Shown: positions 26,695-34,390 of the stretch, in pieces | How positions within the stretch are numbered: position 1 is the stretch's first letter | How the letters are laid out: each line of letters opens with the position of its first letter | NCBI GenBank assembly: GCA_036159995.1 | Contig: JAYYEI010000047.1 | Location: 88,192-152,191, forward strand | Reading direction: 5' to 3' | DNA: 64,000 bases | Source of the DNA: UBA8752 sp036159995 | GTDB lineage: Bacteria > Bacteroidota > Bacteroidia > Flavobacteriales_D > Sanyastnellaceae | The notes under the pieces: model-generated | What the model was told of the DNA's origin: nothing | Seen by the model: only the letters and a program-made list of their open reading frames with translations | Databases searched by the model: none | Position numbers and translations under genes: made by a program

Positions 26695-27609
26695 TTAAGC
26701 CTCCGACGGGATTGCCTTGACGGGCTTCCCCACGAGATACACCCCGAAGAAGATGAGCCCGCCGAAGGCGAGCAGGGGCCAACCGGTGTCCACCATGTAG
26801 TCGGTGCCTCCGAAGTGGGCCTGCGCCATGCTGAGCAGCGTCGCCAACAGCGGCTGCAAGTAGATGTAGACGCTCACCACCGTGGGCTGCAGGTGCTGCA
26901 GGGCGAAGATGTTGAGCAGGTACACGAGGAAGGTGGTCGCCAACACAACGTAGGCCACCCCCGCCCACGCCCGAGCGTCGAAAGCGGACCAATCGATGGC
27001 CGCAGCCTGGCTCCACCCGATGGGCGTGGTGAAGAGCCAGCCGAACAGGAAGACCCAGGTCACCACCGTCAGGGGCCGGTACTTGGCCATCAGCGGCTTC
27101 ACCGCCACGAGGTAAAACGCATAGCTGGTCGCATTGATCAGGATCATCAGGTCCCCCTGCCAGGACGCGTGGATTTTGGTGCCCGACCCGCTCCAGACCA
27201 GGATGGCCGCCGCCCCGATGCCCCCGAGAATGACCCCGACGAGCCGGCGCCGGACGATGGGCTGACCCAGCATTGCCGCACTGGCAAGCAACACGAGGAT
27301 GGGGTTGACGGTCATGATCAGGCTGGCGTTGACCGGACTCGTGGCATTCAGCCCATTGAAGAAGAGCAGCATGTTGATGCCGACCCCAGTCAGGCCGCAG
27401 AAGGCCATGCGCGGCAGGTCCTTTCGCTCCACCTTCTCCGGCCGGACCAAAAGCAACAAGCCGAACAACACCAGCGCCCCGGTCACGCGGAGTACGATGA
27501 ATCCACTCGGACCGACCAGGTCCGGCATCAGGCCCTTGGCCACGAGGTAGTTGCCCCCGTAGGTCAGGGCCACAATGGCCAGGGCCAAGTGGGCAAGCAG
27601 TCGCTTCAT
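26695..27609 (-). CDS. EamA/DMT-family transporter
   Basis: A 304-residue drug/metabolite transporter-type protein with about ten membrane segments arranged as two EamA repeats; the second repeat is marked by TVVTWVFLFGWLFTTPIGW and the end by LQHLQPTVVSVYIYLQPLLA, a common EamA signature near segment 9. Substrate is unknown; the family exports amino acids, metabolites and other small solutes. It stands in a tight minus-strand run: GH3, uridine-kinase-like, ArsC-like, this gene, then haaO. Confidence 0.88.
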   Translation of the reverse strand: MKRLLAHLALAIVALTYGGNYLVAKGLMPDLVGPSGFIVLRVTGALVLFGLLLLVRPEKVERKDLPRMAFCGLTGVGINMLLFFNGLNATSPVNASLIMTVNPILVLLASAAMLGQPIVRRRLVGVILGGIGAAAILVWSGSGTKIHASWQGDLMILINATSYAFYLVAVKPLMAKYRPLTVVTWVFLFGWLFTTPIGWSQAAAIDWSAFDARAWAGVAYVVLATTFLVYLLNIFALQHLQPTVVSVYIYLQPLLATLLSMAQAHFGGTDYMVDTGWPLLAFGGLIFFGVYLVGKPVKAIPSEA

Positions 27610-27630
27610 GGGGCCTCGGGGCGAGGAGGG

Positions 27631-27984
27631 TCAGCCCTTGAGTGCCGCGCGGGCACCCTCGACGGACGCCTTGGCGGAGCCGGCGAACACCGCGTCATCC
27701 GTGAGCAGGACGGGGCGCTTGAGAAAGGTGTATTCCTCGATGATGAGGCGCCGGTAGTCGGCTTCACCGAGGTCCATATCCGCCAGGCCCATGGAGCGGA
27801 ACTTCATGGCGCGGCGGCTGAACAGCGCCTCATAACTGCCGGCGTGGGCCTTCATTGCATCCACTTCCTCAGCCGTCACACCGGAGGCCTTGATGTCCCG
27901 GATCTCCGCCCCACAGTCGGCGGGTTGGAGGTCGGCGTCGATGCGCTGGCAGGTCTTGCAGGTCGGGAGGGTGAAGAATTTCAT
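27631..27984 (-). CDS. ArsC/Spx-like thioredoxin-fold protein
   Basis: A 117-residue member of the arsenate reductase ArsC / Spx family. It has MKFFTLPTCKTCQRIDADL with a Cys9-x2-Cys12 pair, GVTAEEVDAMKAHAGSYEAL in the helical insert and EEYTFLKRPVLLTDDAVFAG, the conserved KRP segment before the C-terminal helix. Real arsenate reductases of this type usually have CxxS or a single Cys with downstream Arg residues; the CxxC here is more like Spx/YffB relatives, so arsenate reduction is unproven. The start is 4 bases after the uridine-kinase-like gene. Confidence 0.82.
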   Translation of the reverse strand: MKFFTLPTCKTCQRIDADLQPADCGAEIRDIKASGVTAEEVDAMKAHAGSYEALFSRRAMKFRSMGLADMDLGEADYRRLIIEEYTFLKRPVLLTDDAVFAGSAKASVEGARAALKG

Positions 27985-27988
27985 GGGG

Positions 27989-28612
27989 TCAATCGTTCAG
28001 AAGGGTGTCGATGGCGGTGAGCGCGGGCGTCAGGTCGATGGGCACGTCACGGTCATTGTCAACCACCACGTCGGCCAGATGTTGCACGGGCTCGAGAAAG
28101 GTGAGGTCCCCGGGACGGACGTGCTTGTCCCATTGGTACTGGATGATGTCAGGCGTCAGGCTCCGTTCGGCTTGGTCGCGGACCATCCGCCTCGCCAACC
28201 GGCGCTCGGGGGTGGCGTGCACGAGAACAGACAGGTCCAGACGGGACCGGACCCCGTCATCGTGCAGCATGAACAGGCCGTCCAGGAAGACCACGGGTAC
28301 CGCAGGAATGTGGAGCAGCTCCGGCTCCACCCCGGGTTGGTTGAAGGTGTAGCTCTGGATGTGCAAGTCCTGGCCGGCCTTGAGTTGGTCGAGGTCCTTT
28401 GCCAGTCGCTCCAGGGCGAGGGCCCCGGGCACATCGAAGTTGGGCTCGCCTTCTCCATCGCGTGGCACCTCACCGATGGGCCGGTAATAGTCGTCCATGC
28501 GGAGGACGGCCGCCCGCGATCCGTAGTGATCGAGCAGGCGTGTGACGACGGTGCCCTTACCGGAGGCACTGCCCCCGACCACGCCGACAATGTGGGTTCT
28601 GCGGTCAGTCAT
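27989..28612 (-). CDS. Uridine kinase-like P-loop kinase
   Basis: A 207-residue P-loop kinase of the uridine/phosphoribulokinase family. The Walker A motif is GGSASGKGTVV (about residues 13-23), followed by RMDDYYRPIG (Walker B-like Asp with the tyrosine pair typical of uridine kinases), and IQSYTFNQPG, PVVFLDGLFML, DLSVLVHATPERRLARRMVRD. The start ATG at 28612 overlaps the end of the GH3 gene by 8 bases. Phosphorylation of uridine/cytidine is likely but not certain, since Bacteroidota carry several members. Confidence 0.85.
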   Translation of the reverse strand: MTDRRTHIVGVVGGSASGKGTVVTRLLDHYGSRAAVLRMDDYYRPIGEVPRDGEGEPNFDVPGALALERLAKDLDQLKAGQDLHIQSYTFNQPGVEPELLHIPAVPVVFLDGLFMLHDDGVRSRLDLSVLVHATPERRLARRMVRDQAERSLTPDIIQYQWDKHVRPGDLTFLEPVQHLADVVVDNDRDVPIDLTPALTAIDTLLND

Positions 28613-30140
28613 GGCCCAAAAGCTGTTCGGCCATCGCCCGGTCATTGGCCAGGCGCGGCACCTTGTTTTGCCCTCCGAGCTTGCCCCGGCGGGCCATGGC
28701 GTCATGGAAGGCGCCCTGCGGCAGCGGGTTCAGGACCGCCGTCCGCAACACGGACCCGGTGATCAGGTCTCGGTAATAGGGGTTGCGCTCCTGCAGTTCG
28801 GCATCGAGCACCCGGGCGAAGGCCTCCGGGTCTGACGGCACCTCGGCGAACTCCACGAACCACTCGTGGTAGGGCAGTCCATCGGCAGGATTGACCTCCG
28901 GGGCCACATGGAATTCGACCACCTGGCCACCCTGATCCGCCACAGCCTTGGCCATAGCGCCCTCCACCTCCTCGGCGATGACGTGCTCGCCAAAGGCGCT
29001 CGTGAAATGCTTGATGCGCCCCGTGACCAGCACGCGGGCTGGAGCCAATGAGACGAAACGGACCGTATCGCCAATGTCATACGCCCAGAGTCCGGCATTG
29101 GACGTGATCACCACGGCGTAATTGATCCCCATCTCGACCTCGCCGAGTCCAAGCCGGCGGGCATCCGGCTTGCCGTATTCCTCAGCGGGAATGAACTCGA
29201 GGAACAGCCCGTCGTCTGCATTGACCAGAAGCCCCTCCCCCGGCTCCCCGTCCTGGTAGGCGAGGAACCCCTCGCTCGCCGGATACGTCTCCACGCGCGG
29301 CACCTCCCCTCCGATGAGCTGCCGGAACCGGTCGGCGTAAGGCGCATAGGCCACGCCGCCGAAGACGAAGAGCGAGAAATTCGGAAAGACCTCGAGGACG
29401 TTGGCCTTGCCCGTGTGCTCCAGCAGGCGCTCGAAGTACATCTGCACCCAGGACGGAATGCCGCTGATGAGCCGCAGGTCTTCCCCCGCCGTCTCCCGCA
29501 CGATGGCATCGACCTTCTCCTCCCAATCCTCAATGCAATTGGTCTCCCAAGAAGGCAGGCGGTTGCGCTGCAGGTAAGACGGAATGTGGTGGGCCACAAT
29601 GCCACTGAGCCGGCCAAGCGGCACTCCCCCTTCCGTGTCGGTCAGGGTCGGGCTGCCCTGCAGGAAAATCATCTTGCCCCCGACAAATTGCGCACTTCCC
29701 GTACGGGCGACATGGTGCAACAGGGCCCGGCGGGCCGCCCCGATGTGGTTGGGCAAACTGTCCTCGGTCAGGGGGATGTACTTGGCCCCGGATGTGGTGC
29801 CGGACGTCTTGCAGAAATACTTGGGCAGGCCGGGCCACAGTACATCCCGCTCCCCGGCCACGACCCGTTCGACGTAGCCCTTGAGTCCCTCGTAATCCCG
29901 GACGGGAACGGCCTTGCGGAAGGCAGCCGCACGGGCCGCTGCATCCGGCAGGGCGGCAATCTCCGCAAACCCGTGGTCCCGTCCGAAGTCCGTGTCGGAG
30001 GCCGTCTCGAGCAAGTCGGAAAGCACCCTGGCCTGTGCCGCGGCGGGGTCGGCATTGCGCGCCCAATCCCGCCGGCGCTCCCGCGCAGCCCACGGGCGCG
30101 CCAAGCGGCCCTTCCATCCTCCTCCGGACGAGTTCTGCAT
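28605..30140 (-). CDS. GH3-family acyl-adenylating protein
   Basis: A 511-residue GH3 protein, related to plant enzymes that adenylate auxin or jasmonate and join them to amino acids. Visible family segments are GLPKYFCKTSGTTSGAKYIPLT (shortened here to the first 20 residues' core KTSGTTSGAKYIPLT, the ATP-binding loop), TYPASEGFLAYQD and YDIGDTVRFVSLAPARVLVTGRIKHFTSAFGEHV near 360-400. Bacterial GH3 substrates are mostly unknown. A TATCTTTC -7 box lies 5 bases before the ATG, inside the tail of the upstream gene's terminator hairpin. The uridine-kinase-like gene overlaps its end by 8 bases. Confidence 0.9.
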   Translation of the reverse strand: MQNSSGGGWKGRLARPWAARERRRDWARNADPAAAQARVLSDLLETASDTDFGRDHGFAEIAALPDAAARAAAFRKAVPVRDYEGLKGYVERVVAGERDVLWPGLPKYFCKTSGTTSGAKYIPLTEDSLPNHIGAARRALLHHVARTGSAQFVGGKMIFLQGSPTLTDTEGGVPLGRLSGIVAHHIPSYLQRNRLPSWETNCIEDWEEKVDAIVRETAGEDLRLISGIPSWVQMYFERLLEHTGKANVLEVFPNFSLFVFGGVAYAPYADRFRQLIGGEVPRVETYPASEGFLAYQDGEPGEGLLVNADDGLFLEFIPAEEYGKPDARRLGLGEVEMGINYAVVITSNAGLWAYDIGDTVRFVSLAPARVLVTGRIKHFTSAFGEHVIAEEVEGAMAKAVADQGGQVVEFHVAPEVNPADGLPYHEWFVEFAEVPSDPEAFARVLDAELQERNPYYRDLITGSVLRTAVLNPLPQGAFHDAMARRGKLGGQNKVPRLANDRAMAEQLLGHD

Positions 30141-30145
30141 GGCCC

Positions 30146-30153
30146 GAAAGATA
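30146..30153 (-). promoter_or_regulatory. Putative -7 box of the GH3 gene
   Basis: TATCTTTC on the minus strand (last base differs from TAnnTTTG), 5 bases before the GH3 ATG at 30140 and immediately after the hairpin at 30154-30185. Confidence 0.35.
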
Positions 30154-30185
30154 GCGGCCCGCCCCCCATGCAGGGAGCGGGCCGC
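30154..30185 (-). terminator. Hairpin terminator after the T9SS gene at 30207
   Basis: GCGGCCCGC (30154-30162) and GCGGGCCGC (30177-30185) form a perfect 9-base stem around a 14-base loop, 21 bases past the stop of the minus-strand T9SS gene. The run after it, TATCTTTC, serves as a short U-rich tail and also as the candidate GH3 -7 box. Confidence 0.6.
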
Positions 30186-30206
30186 CCACGTCTTGTCGAC
30201 GCGAAA

Positions 30207-32249
30207 TCAGTGCTGCACGCGCATCTTCTTGGTCACGCGGGCATCGCCGGTGAGCAGGGAGAACGTGTACATACCATCTGCGAGGGCAGAGGCGTCATAC
30301 ACCACCGTGTGCTCGCCGGCCGGGCGGGCACCCAGATCGAGGACGTCCACGAGGCGACCCTGCAAATCGCGGAGCTCGATCATGAAGTCCCCACCCCAAT
30401 CCGAGGTGAAGGTGAAGCGAGTCTCCCCATTGGTCGGGTTCGGGTAATTGCCTTGGAGGTGGACGCCGTTGTAGGCCCCCAGCACGTCTACGCTGACCAC
30501 TGGGCAGGTGATGAGGCGAATGGCCGGGGTCGCCGTCTGGGACGTGAACCACACAAAGTCACCGCTGCCGGCCTGCTGGTAGATGATGGTGCTGTTGTCG
30601 GTGTCACTGTTGCCGTTGCCGAGCACCGTCAGTTGCTGGTCCTCCCAGTCGAACTCGGTGATGACCGCACCAGCATAGAAGCCGGGGGAAGCGAGTCCCT
30701 CGACGGACACCTCGATCTCGTCCTCAAAGGCGAGCGGGTAGTACACGGGGTTGGCGGCGGAACCGGCCCAGTTGGCGTCGGAGGTGAACTCCGCGAACTC
30801 ATACGGGGAGTCGCTGAGGCCCACTTCCGGGTCCTGGTCGATCCAACGAATCTCGAAGTCGATGCCGGAGGACAGACTGGGGCCGAAGGCGACAGCCAGG
30901 CCGTACAGCGTGGACCCTTCGTTGTGGAAGGTGAAGCGGTTGCCGTATCCGGTGGGCTCGTAGAACTCGTTCTCATCGTCGTAACGCGGTCCGAGCTCCA
31001 CATCCAGGGTTCCGGCATTGTCGTGACCGAATTCGCACTCGGTATACTCCATGTCCATCTCAAGAGAACCGGCGTCGGCCACACTGTCGCTGGCCATCGA
31101 CGCGCGCAGGGTGTACAGACCCTCTGTCTCGGGCTCCCAACCCGTGGCGATGTAAAGCGTGTCCTGCGGATTGGCCGGGCAGTTTTCGTTGTTGGCGAAG
31201 GACGGGGCTGTGAAGGGGGCCGTCTCCGTGGTGCTGAGCACCGTGCCGGCCTCGTCGAGGACCTCCACAGTGATCACGCAGTTCTCTTGGTCGGCGTAAC
31301 CACTGTTGCGGTAGAGCACACCGGCAAGCACGCCGCCGTCGGCCTCGGGGATGGCCTGATCCATCGGGGTCACGCGGTACTCGAAGAGGAAGTACACGTC
31401 ACCGTTGGTCAGCTGCACGAGCTCAAGGTCGTTGGCCACCGGGTTGGCTTCGATGCGAATGTCATCAATGCCCCAGTAGTAATGGCTGTAGCCAGCTCCC
31501 GTGGTCGGGTTCTGACGGTAGGCGAAGCGGATGTCCACCGCGGCCTCACCGGCTGCAGCACAGCTGATGTCCAACCCGGTCACCAGCGGGTTCGCGCTGG
31601 CCGAGTTGGCGGATGGGATGAAGGTGCCACCAGCCTCGAAAGACGTCCATGTGGAACCGCCGTCCGTACTCACCTCCACGAAAATGGGGATGAACGGGTA
31701 GCAGCAGTAGCGGAGGTACTGGTCCCAGGTGATGACCACACTCTCCAGCTCGGTCATGTCCAGGGTCGGAAGGTTGAGGTAACCCTCAGTATCCTCCACT
31801 CCGCTGGAGATGGGGGTGTTGTAGTAATCGCAATCGAAGACCATCCAGCCATTGTCTGCGGTCTCGCTGTTCAACGCACCGATGTTGGTGCTGAATTCGC
31901 CGGCGGGCGGCTGGACACCGGACGCCGTGGCATCCTGGTAATAACCGTCGCCGGAGGCGTCGACATATTGCCAGATTGTGCCGTCGGGGCTCGTGTCCTC
32001 CACGGTCAGGGCGCCGTAACCATTGTTGCCGGCAAAGCCATTGGCAAAATCCTCGTGGAAGAAGATGATGGTGGAATCACCACCGCCACGCAGGCCCTTG
32101 GCTTCAGCGCGCATGATTTCCTCCAGTCCGAGGAGGCGGCTCGTTTCGAGCTCCTGCTCCGTGGCCTTGCGGGGGAGTTCCGTGGCCAGCTGGGCGGAGA
32201 CTTGGAAGGCCACGAGGATACACGCGGCCAGGGTAAGAATGTGCTTCAT
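30207..32249 (-). CDS. Secreted protein with T9SS type A sorting domain
   Basis: A 680-residue exported protein. Signal peptide MKHILTLAACILVAFQVSAQ is followed by a domain (about 70-260) with acidic turns, DNGWMVFDCDYYN and TLDMTELESVVITWDQYLR, which resembles jelly-roll/MAM-like domains found in T9SS substrates. A tail at about 600-680 (NYPNPTNGETRFTFTSDW to TKKMRVQH) is a clear type A sorting domain. No protease or glycosidase motif is recognised. It shares layout with the gene upstream at 32370 and the two are probably tandem relatives. The promoter box is at 32273-32267. Confidence 0.82.
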   Translation of the reverse strand: MKHILTLAACILVAFQVSAQLATELPRKATEQELETSRLLGLEEIMRAEAKGLRGGGDSTIIFFHEDFANGFAGNNGYGALTVEDTSPDGTIWQYVDASGDGYYQDATASGVQPPAGEFSTNIGALNSETADNGWMVFDCDYYNTPISSGVEDTEGYLNLPTLDMTELESVVITWDQYLRYCCYPFIPIFVEVSTDGGSTWTSFEAGGTFIPSANSASANPLVTGLDISCAAAGEAAVDIRFAYRQNPTTGAGYSHYYWGIDDIRIEANPVANDLELVQLTNGDVYFLFEYRVTPMDQAIPEADGGVLAGVLYRNSGYADQENCVITVEVLDEAGTVLSTTETAPFTAPSFANNENCPANPQDTLYIATGWEPETEGLYTLRASMASDSVADAGSLEMDMEYTECEFGHDNAGTLDVELGPRYDDENEFYEPTGYGNRFTFHNEGSTLYGLAVAFGPSLSSGIDFEIRWIDQDPEVGLSDSPYEFAEFTSDANWAGSAANPVYYPLAFEDEIEVSVEGLASPGFYAGAVITEFDWEDQQLTVLGNGNSDTDNSTIIYQQAGSGDFVWFTSQTATPAIRLITCPVVSVDVLGAYNGVHLQGNYPNPTNGETRFTFTSDWGGDFMIELRDLQGRLVDVLDLGARPAGEHTVVYDASALADGMYTFSLLTGDARVTKKMRVQH

Positions 32250-32266
32250 GATGTGAATTGGGTCGC

Positions 32267-32273
32267 CAAAATA
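32267..32273 (-). promoter_or_regulatory. Putative -7 box of the T9SS gene at 30207-32249
   Basis: TATTTTG (a TAnnTTG variant) on the minus strand, 17 bases before the ATG at 32249 and downstream of the strong terminator at 32317-32346, as expected for an independent transcription unit. Confidence 0.35.
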
Positions 32274-32316
32274 ACCCGCGCATTCCGTTCCGCGTTGCCT
32301 CAGGCGTCTGGAGATG

Positions 32317-32346
32317 AAAAAAGGGGGGCCGCAATGGCCCCCCTTT
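32317..32346 (-). terminator. Strong intrinsic terminator after the T9SS gene at 32370
   Basis: AAAGGGGGGCC (32320-32330) and GGCCCCCCTTT (32336-32346) form a perfect 11-base stem with a 5-base loop; on the minus strand the stem is followed by T residues to 32317. It lies 24 bases after the stop of the upstream T9SS gene. The arm shares a 14-base identity with the rimP leader hairpin. Confidence 0.85.
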
Positions 32347-32369
32347 CTTGGATCACTTGGGTGATCGAA

Positions 32370-34322
32370 TTACTTGATGATCAGCTTGCGCGTGGCGCGG
32401 GCACCGTCCACCGTGATGGTGTAGGTGTACATGCCAGCCGTGAGGCCCTCGAGGTCGAGGACGGCACGCTGGGTTCCGGCGGGTTGGACACCGAGGTCCA
32501 TGCGGCGCACGATAGAACCGGTCATGCTGGTCACTTCAAAGGTCACCTCGGCCGCAGCATCGAGCGTGTAGTCGATGCGGGTGTTGCCGGTGGCGGGGTT
32601 CGGGTAAGCCCGTCCGAGCTGGAAGCCTTCTCCGGCCACGTTGTCCACGCTCATGGTGGTCGTGGCGTCCGGGTTCAGGTTCAGGCGGATCATCGGGCAG
32701 TTCGTGGTGTAGTACCAATCGTAGGCACTGCCCGTACCGAACGGACCGTAGATGAAGACGGTCTGGGCGTACTGCGGGGTGCTCGTTCCAATCTGGACGT
32801 TGTCACCACCGAGGTGCTCGAAGCAGGCCATGAGGGCCTCGCCGGAGAATGCCTCGTACGGCTCCTCGAGGGCGAAGGTGTACCAGGACACCTCGCCGTC
32901 ACCGCTGTTCAGGAAGTCAGCCTCGAGCTGCACCTCCTCGGAGGTGGACACGAGTCCGTCGTACTGGCCACCGCCGTTGTTCCACTCGACCCAGTCGAAG
33001 AGGTGGCAAACCACCTCAGCGCCCACGTCGGAGCCGTCCATGATGGCCACGTCAATGCCGTAGACGGTCATGTCGTTCACGACGTCGTACGGCACACCGG
33101 CGATGAAGTCGACGGTACCGTCAGCCGGCGTCTGGCCCACGAAATCGCCGTTGTCACGGCCGTACTGGAACTCGACCACGTCGATGGACTGCTGGGCGAG
33201 GTTGTCCTCCGGGTACTCATCCGTGCTGTCGGCAGCCACGGAGTAGTCGAAGGTGTAGGTGCCCTGTCCACCAGCAGCCCAACCCTGCACGCGAAGCGTG
33301 TCGGTCTGGCCGTAGGCGATGTCCAAGGCGTCACTCGTGCCACCGTCAGCCTCGCTGCCGTTGACGGCCACCGTCAGGGTGGAGTTCGTCTGAACAGCGG
33401 TACCAAGACCGGTCACGGCCACGGCGAGGTCGAGGGCGGGGAGCTGGCTCTCGGGCCACACCTGGGCCTCCCAGAGACCAGTGGTGAGGTAGTCCGTGAA
33501 GCTCACGTAGTCGGCGATGCGGAGGTCGTTGGCCGGGGTGTCGAAGGCCACGAAGTCGTCGATCATCCAGGCGTAGCCCCACTGACCGACCCAACGCCAA
33601 CGGAAGTAGACCGTGGCCTCGTCACCGGCGATGTCACCAATGTCGAACCGGATCGTGGTCGGGTTGTCGGTCTCGTCAGCACGCTCGAACGTCGGGAAGA
33701 CCTCGTAACGGGCGGTGAGCGTGTCGTCGTCGATGACCACGTAGCCCTCCTCTTCTTCGAGGGTCTCGGGGTTGGGCCAGTTGACACCGTCGAGGGAAAC
33801 CTCGAGGTAGCAGCGCTCAATGTCGGTGGTGTTGTCCCAGCAACGGTAGCGGTTCTCGAACTCGACCGTCACGAAGGGGTGACCAGTGAAATCCACCGGG
33901 TCATCGATGGTGAACCAGCAGTTCTCAACCCAGCTGGCGGCGTAGTTCTCCTCGGCGCCGAAGAGGTCGGAGTCGACCATCACGTAACCGTCATCGGCCG
34001 TCGTGAAGTTGGGGTCCGGAGCAGGGGAGTTGGCGGTACCGCCAGCCCAGCCGTTGTACGGTCCGGAGGGACCCTCATCGGTGCACTCGAAGTTGATGCC
34101 GTCGATGTAGTCAGTGTAGCCCTCGTCGTAGGCGTTGGTGAAGGTGATGTTGGAACAATCCCCGAAGGAGTTCTGGTAAATGATGTCGCGCGTGTAGTCG
34201 ACATGCGTGCCTTCCATGATGCGGGAAGTCACGGCGCGGCCGGCGTATTCGCGGACCGGCGCCTGAGCGAAGGCGACGCTCATCGTGAGCATCGCGAAGA
34301 CCAAGGTGTAGAGGTGCTTCAT
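32370..34322 (-). CDS. Secreted protein with T9SS type A sorting domain
   Basis: A 650-residue exported protein. The ATG at 34322 begins signal peptide MKHLYTLVFAMLTMSVAFAQ; sequence before it has no coding look. Residues about 40-280 resemble a MAM/jelly-roll-like domain (WVENCWFTIDDPVDFTGHP, RWRWVGQWGYAWMIDDFVAF), as in the neighbour at 30207. The C-terminal 80 residues (AYPNPATGNTRIDYTLDA to ATRKLIIK) form a type A sorting domain. No enzyme motif is seen. It is flanked by its own -7 box (34355-34348) and a strong terminator, so it is probably monocistronic. Confidence 0.82.
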   Translation of the reverse strand: MKHLYTLVFAMLTMSVAFAQAPVREYAGRAVTSRIMEGTHVDYTRDIIYQNSFGDCSNITFTNAYDEGYTDYIDGINFECTDEGPSGPYNGWAGGTANSPAPDPNFTTADDGYVMVDSDLFGAEENYAASWVENCWFTIDDPVDFTGHPFVTVEFENRYRCWDNTTDIERCYLEVSLDGVNWPNPETLEEEEGYVVIDDDTLTARYEVFPTFERADETDNPTTIRFDIGDIAGDEATVYFRWRWVGQWGYAWMIDDFVAFDTPANDLRIADYVSFTDYLTTGLWEAQVWPESQLPALDLAVAVTGLGTAVQTNSTLTVAVNGSEADGGTSDALDIAYGQTDTLRVQGWAAGGQGTYTFDYSVAADSTDEYPEDNLAQQSIDVVEFQYGRDNGDFVGQTPADGTVDFIAGVPYDVVNDMTVYGIDVAIMDGSDVGAEVVCHLFDWVEWNNGGGQYDGLVSTSEEVQLEADFLNSGDGEVSWYTFALEEPYEAFSGEALMACFEHLGGDNVQIGTSTPQYAQTVFIYGPFGTGSAYDWYYTTNCPMIRLNLNPDATTTMSVDNVAGEGFQLGRAYPNPATGNTRIDYTLDAAAEVTFEVTSMTGSIVRRMDLGVQPAGTQRAVLDLEGLTAGMYTYTITVDGARATRKLIIK

Positions 34323-34347
34323 TCTGTGTGGAGTTGGATTCGTGTTG

Positions 34348-34355
34348 CGAATATA
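34348..34355 (-). promoter_or_regulatory. Putative -7 box of the T9SS gene at 32370-34322
   Basis: TATATTCG on the minus strand, matching TAnnTTYG, 25 bases before the ATG at 34322. Confidence 0.4.
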
Positions 34356-34390
34356 GCCCGCGAACCCGCCGCACACCCAATGTCCGCGAC

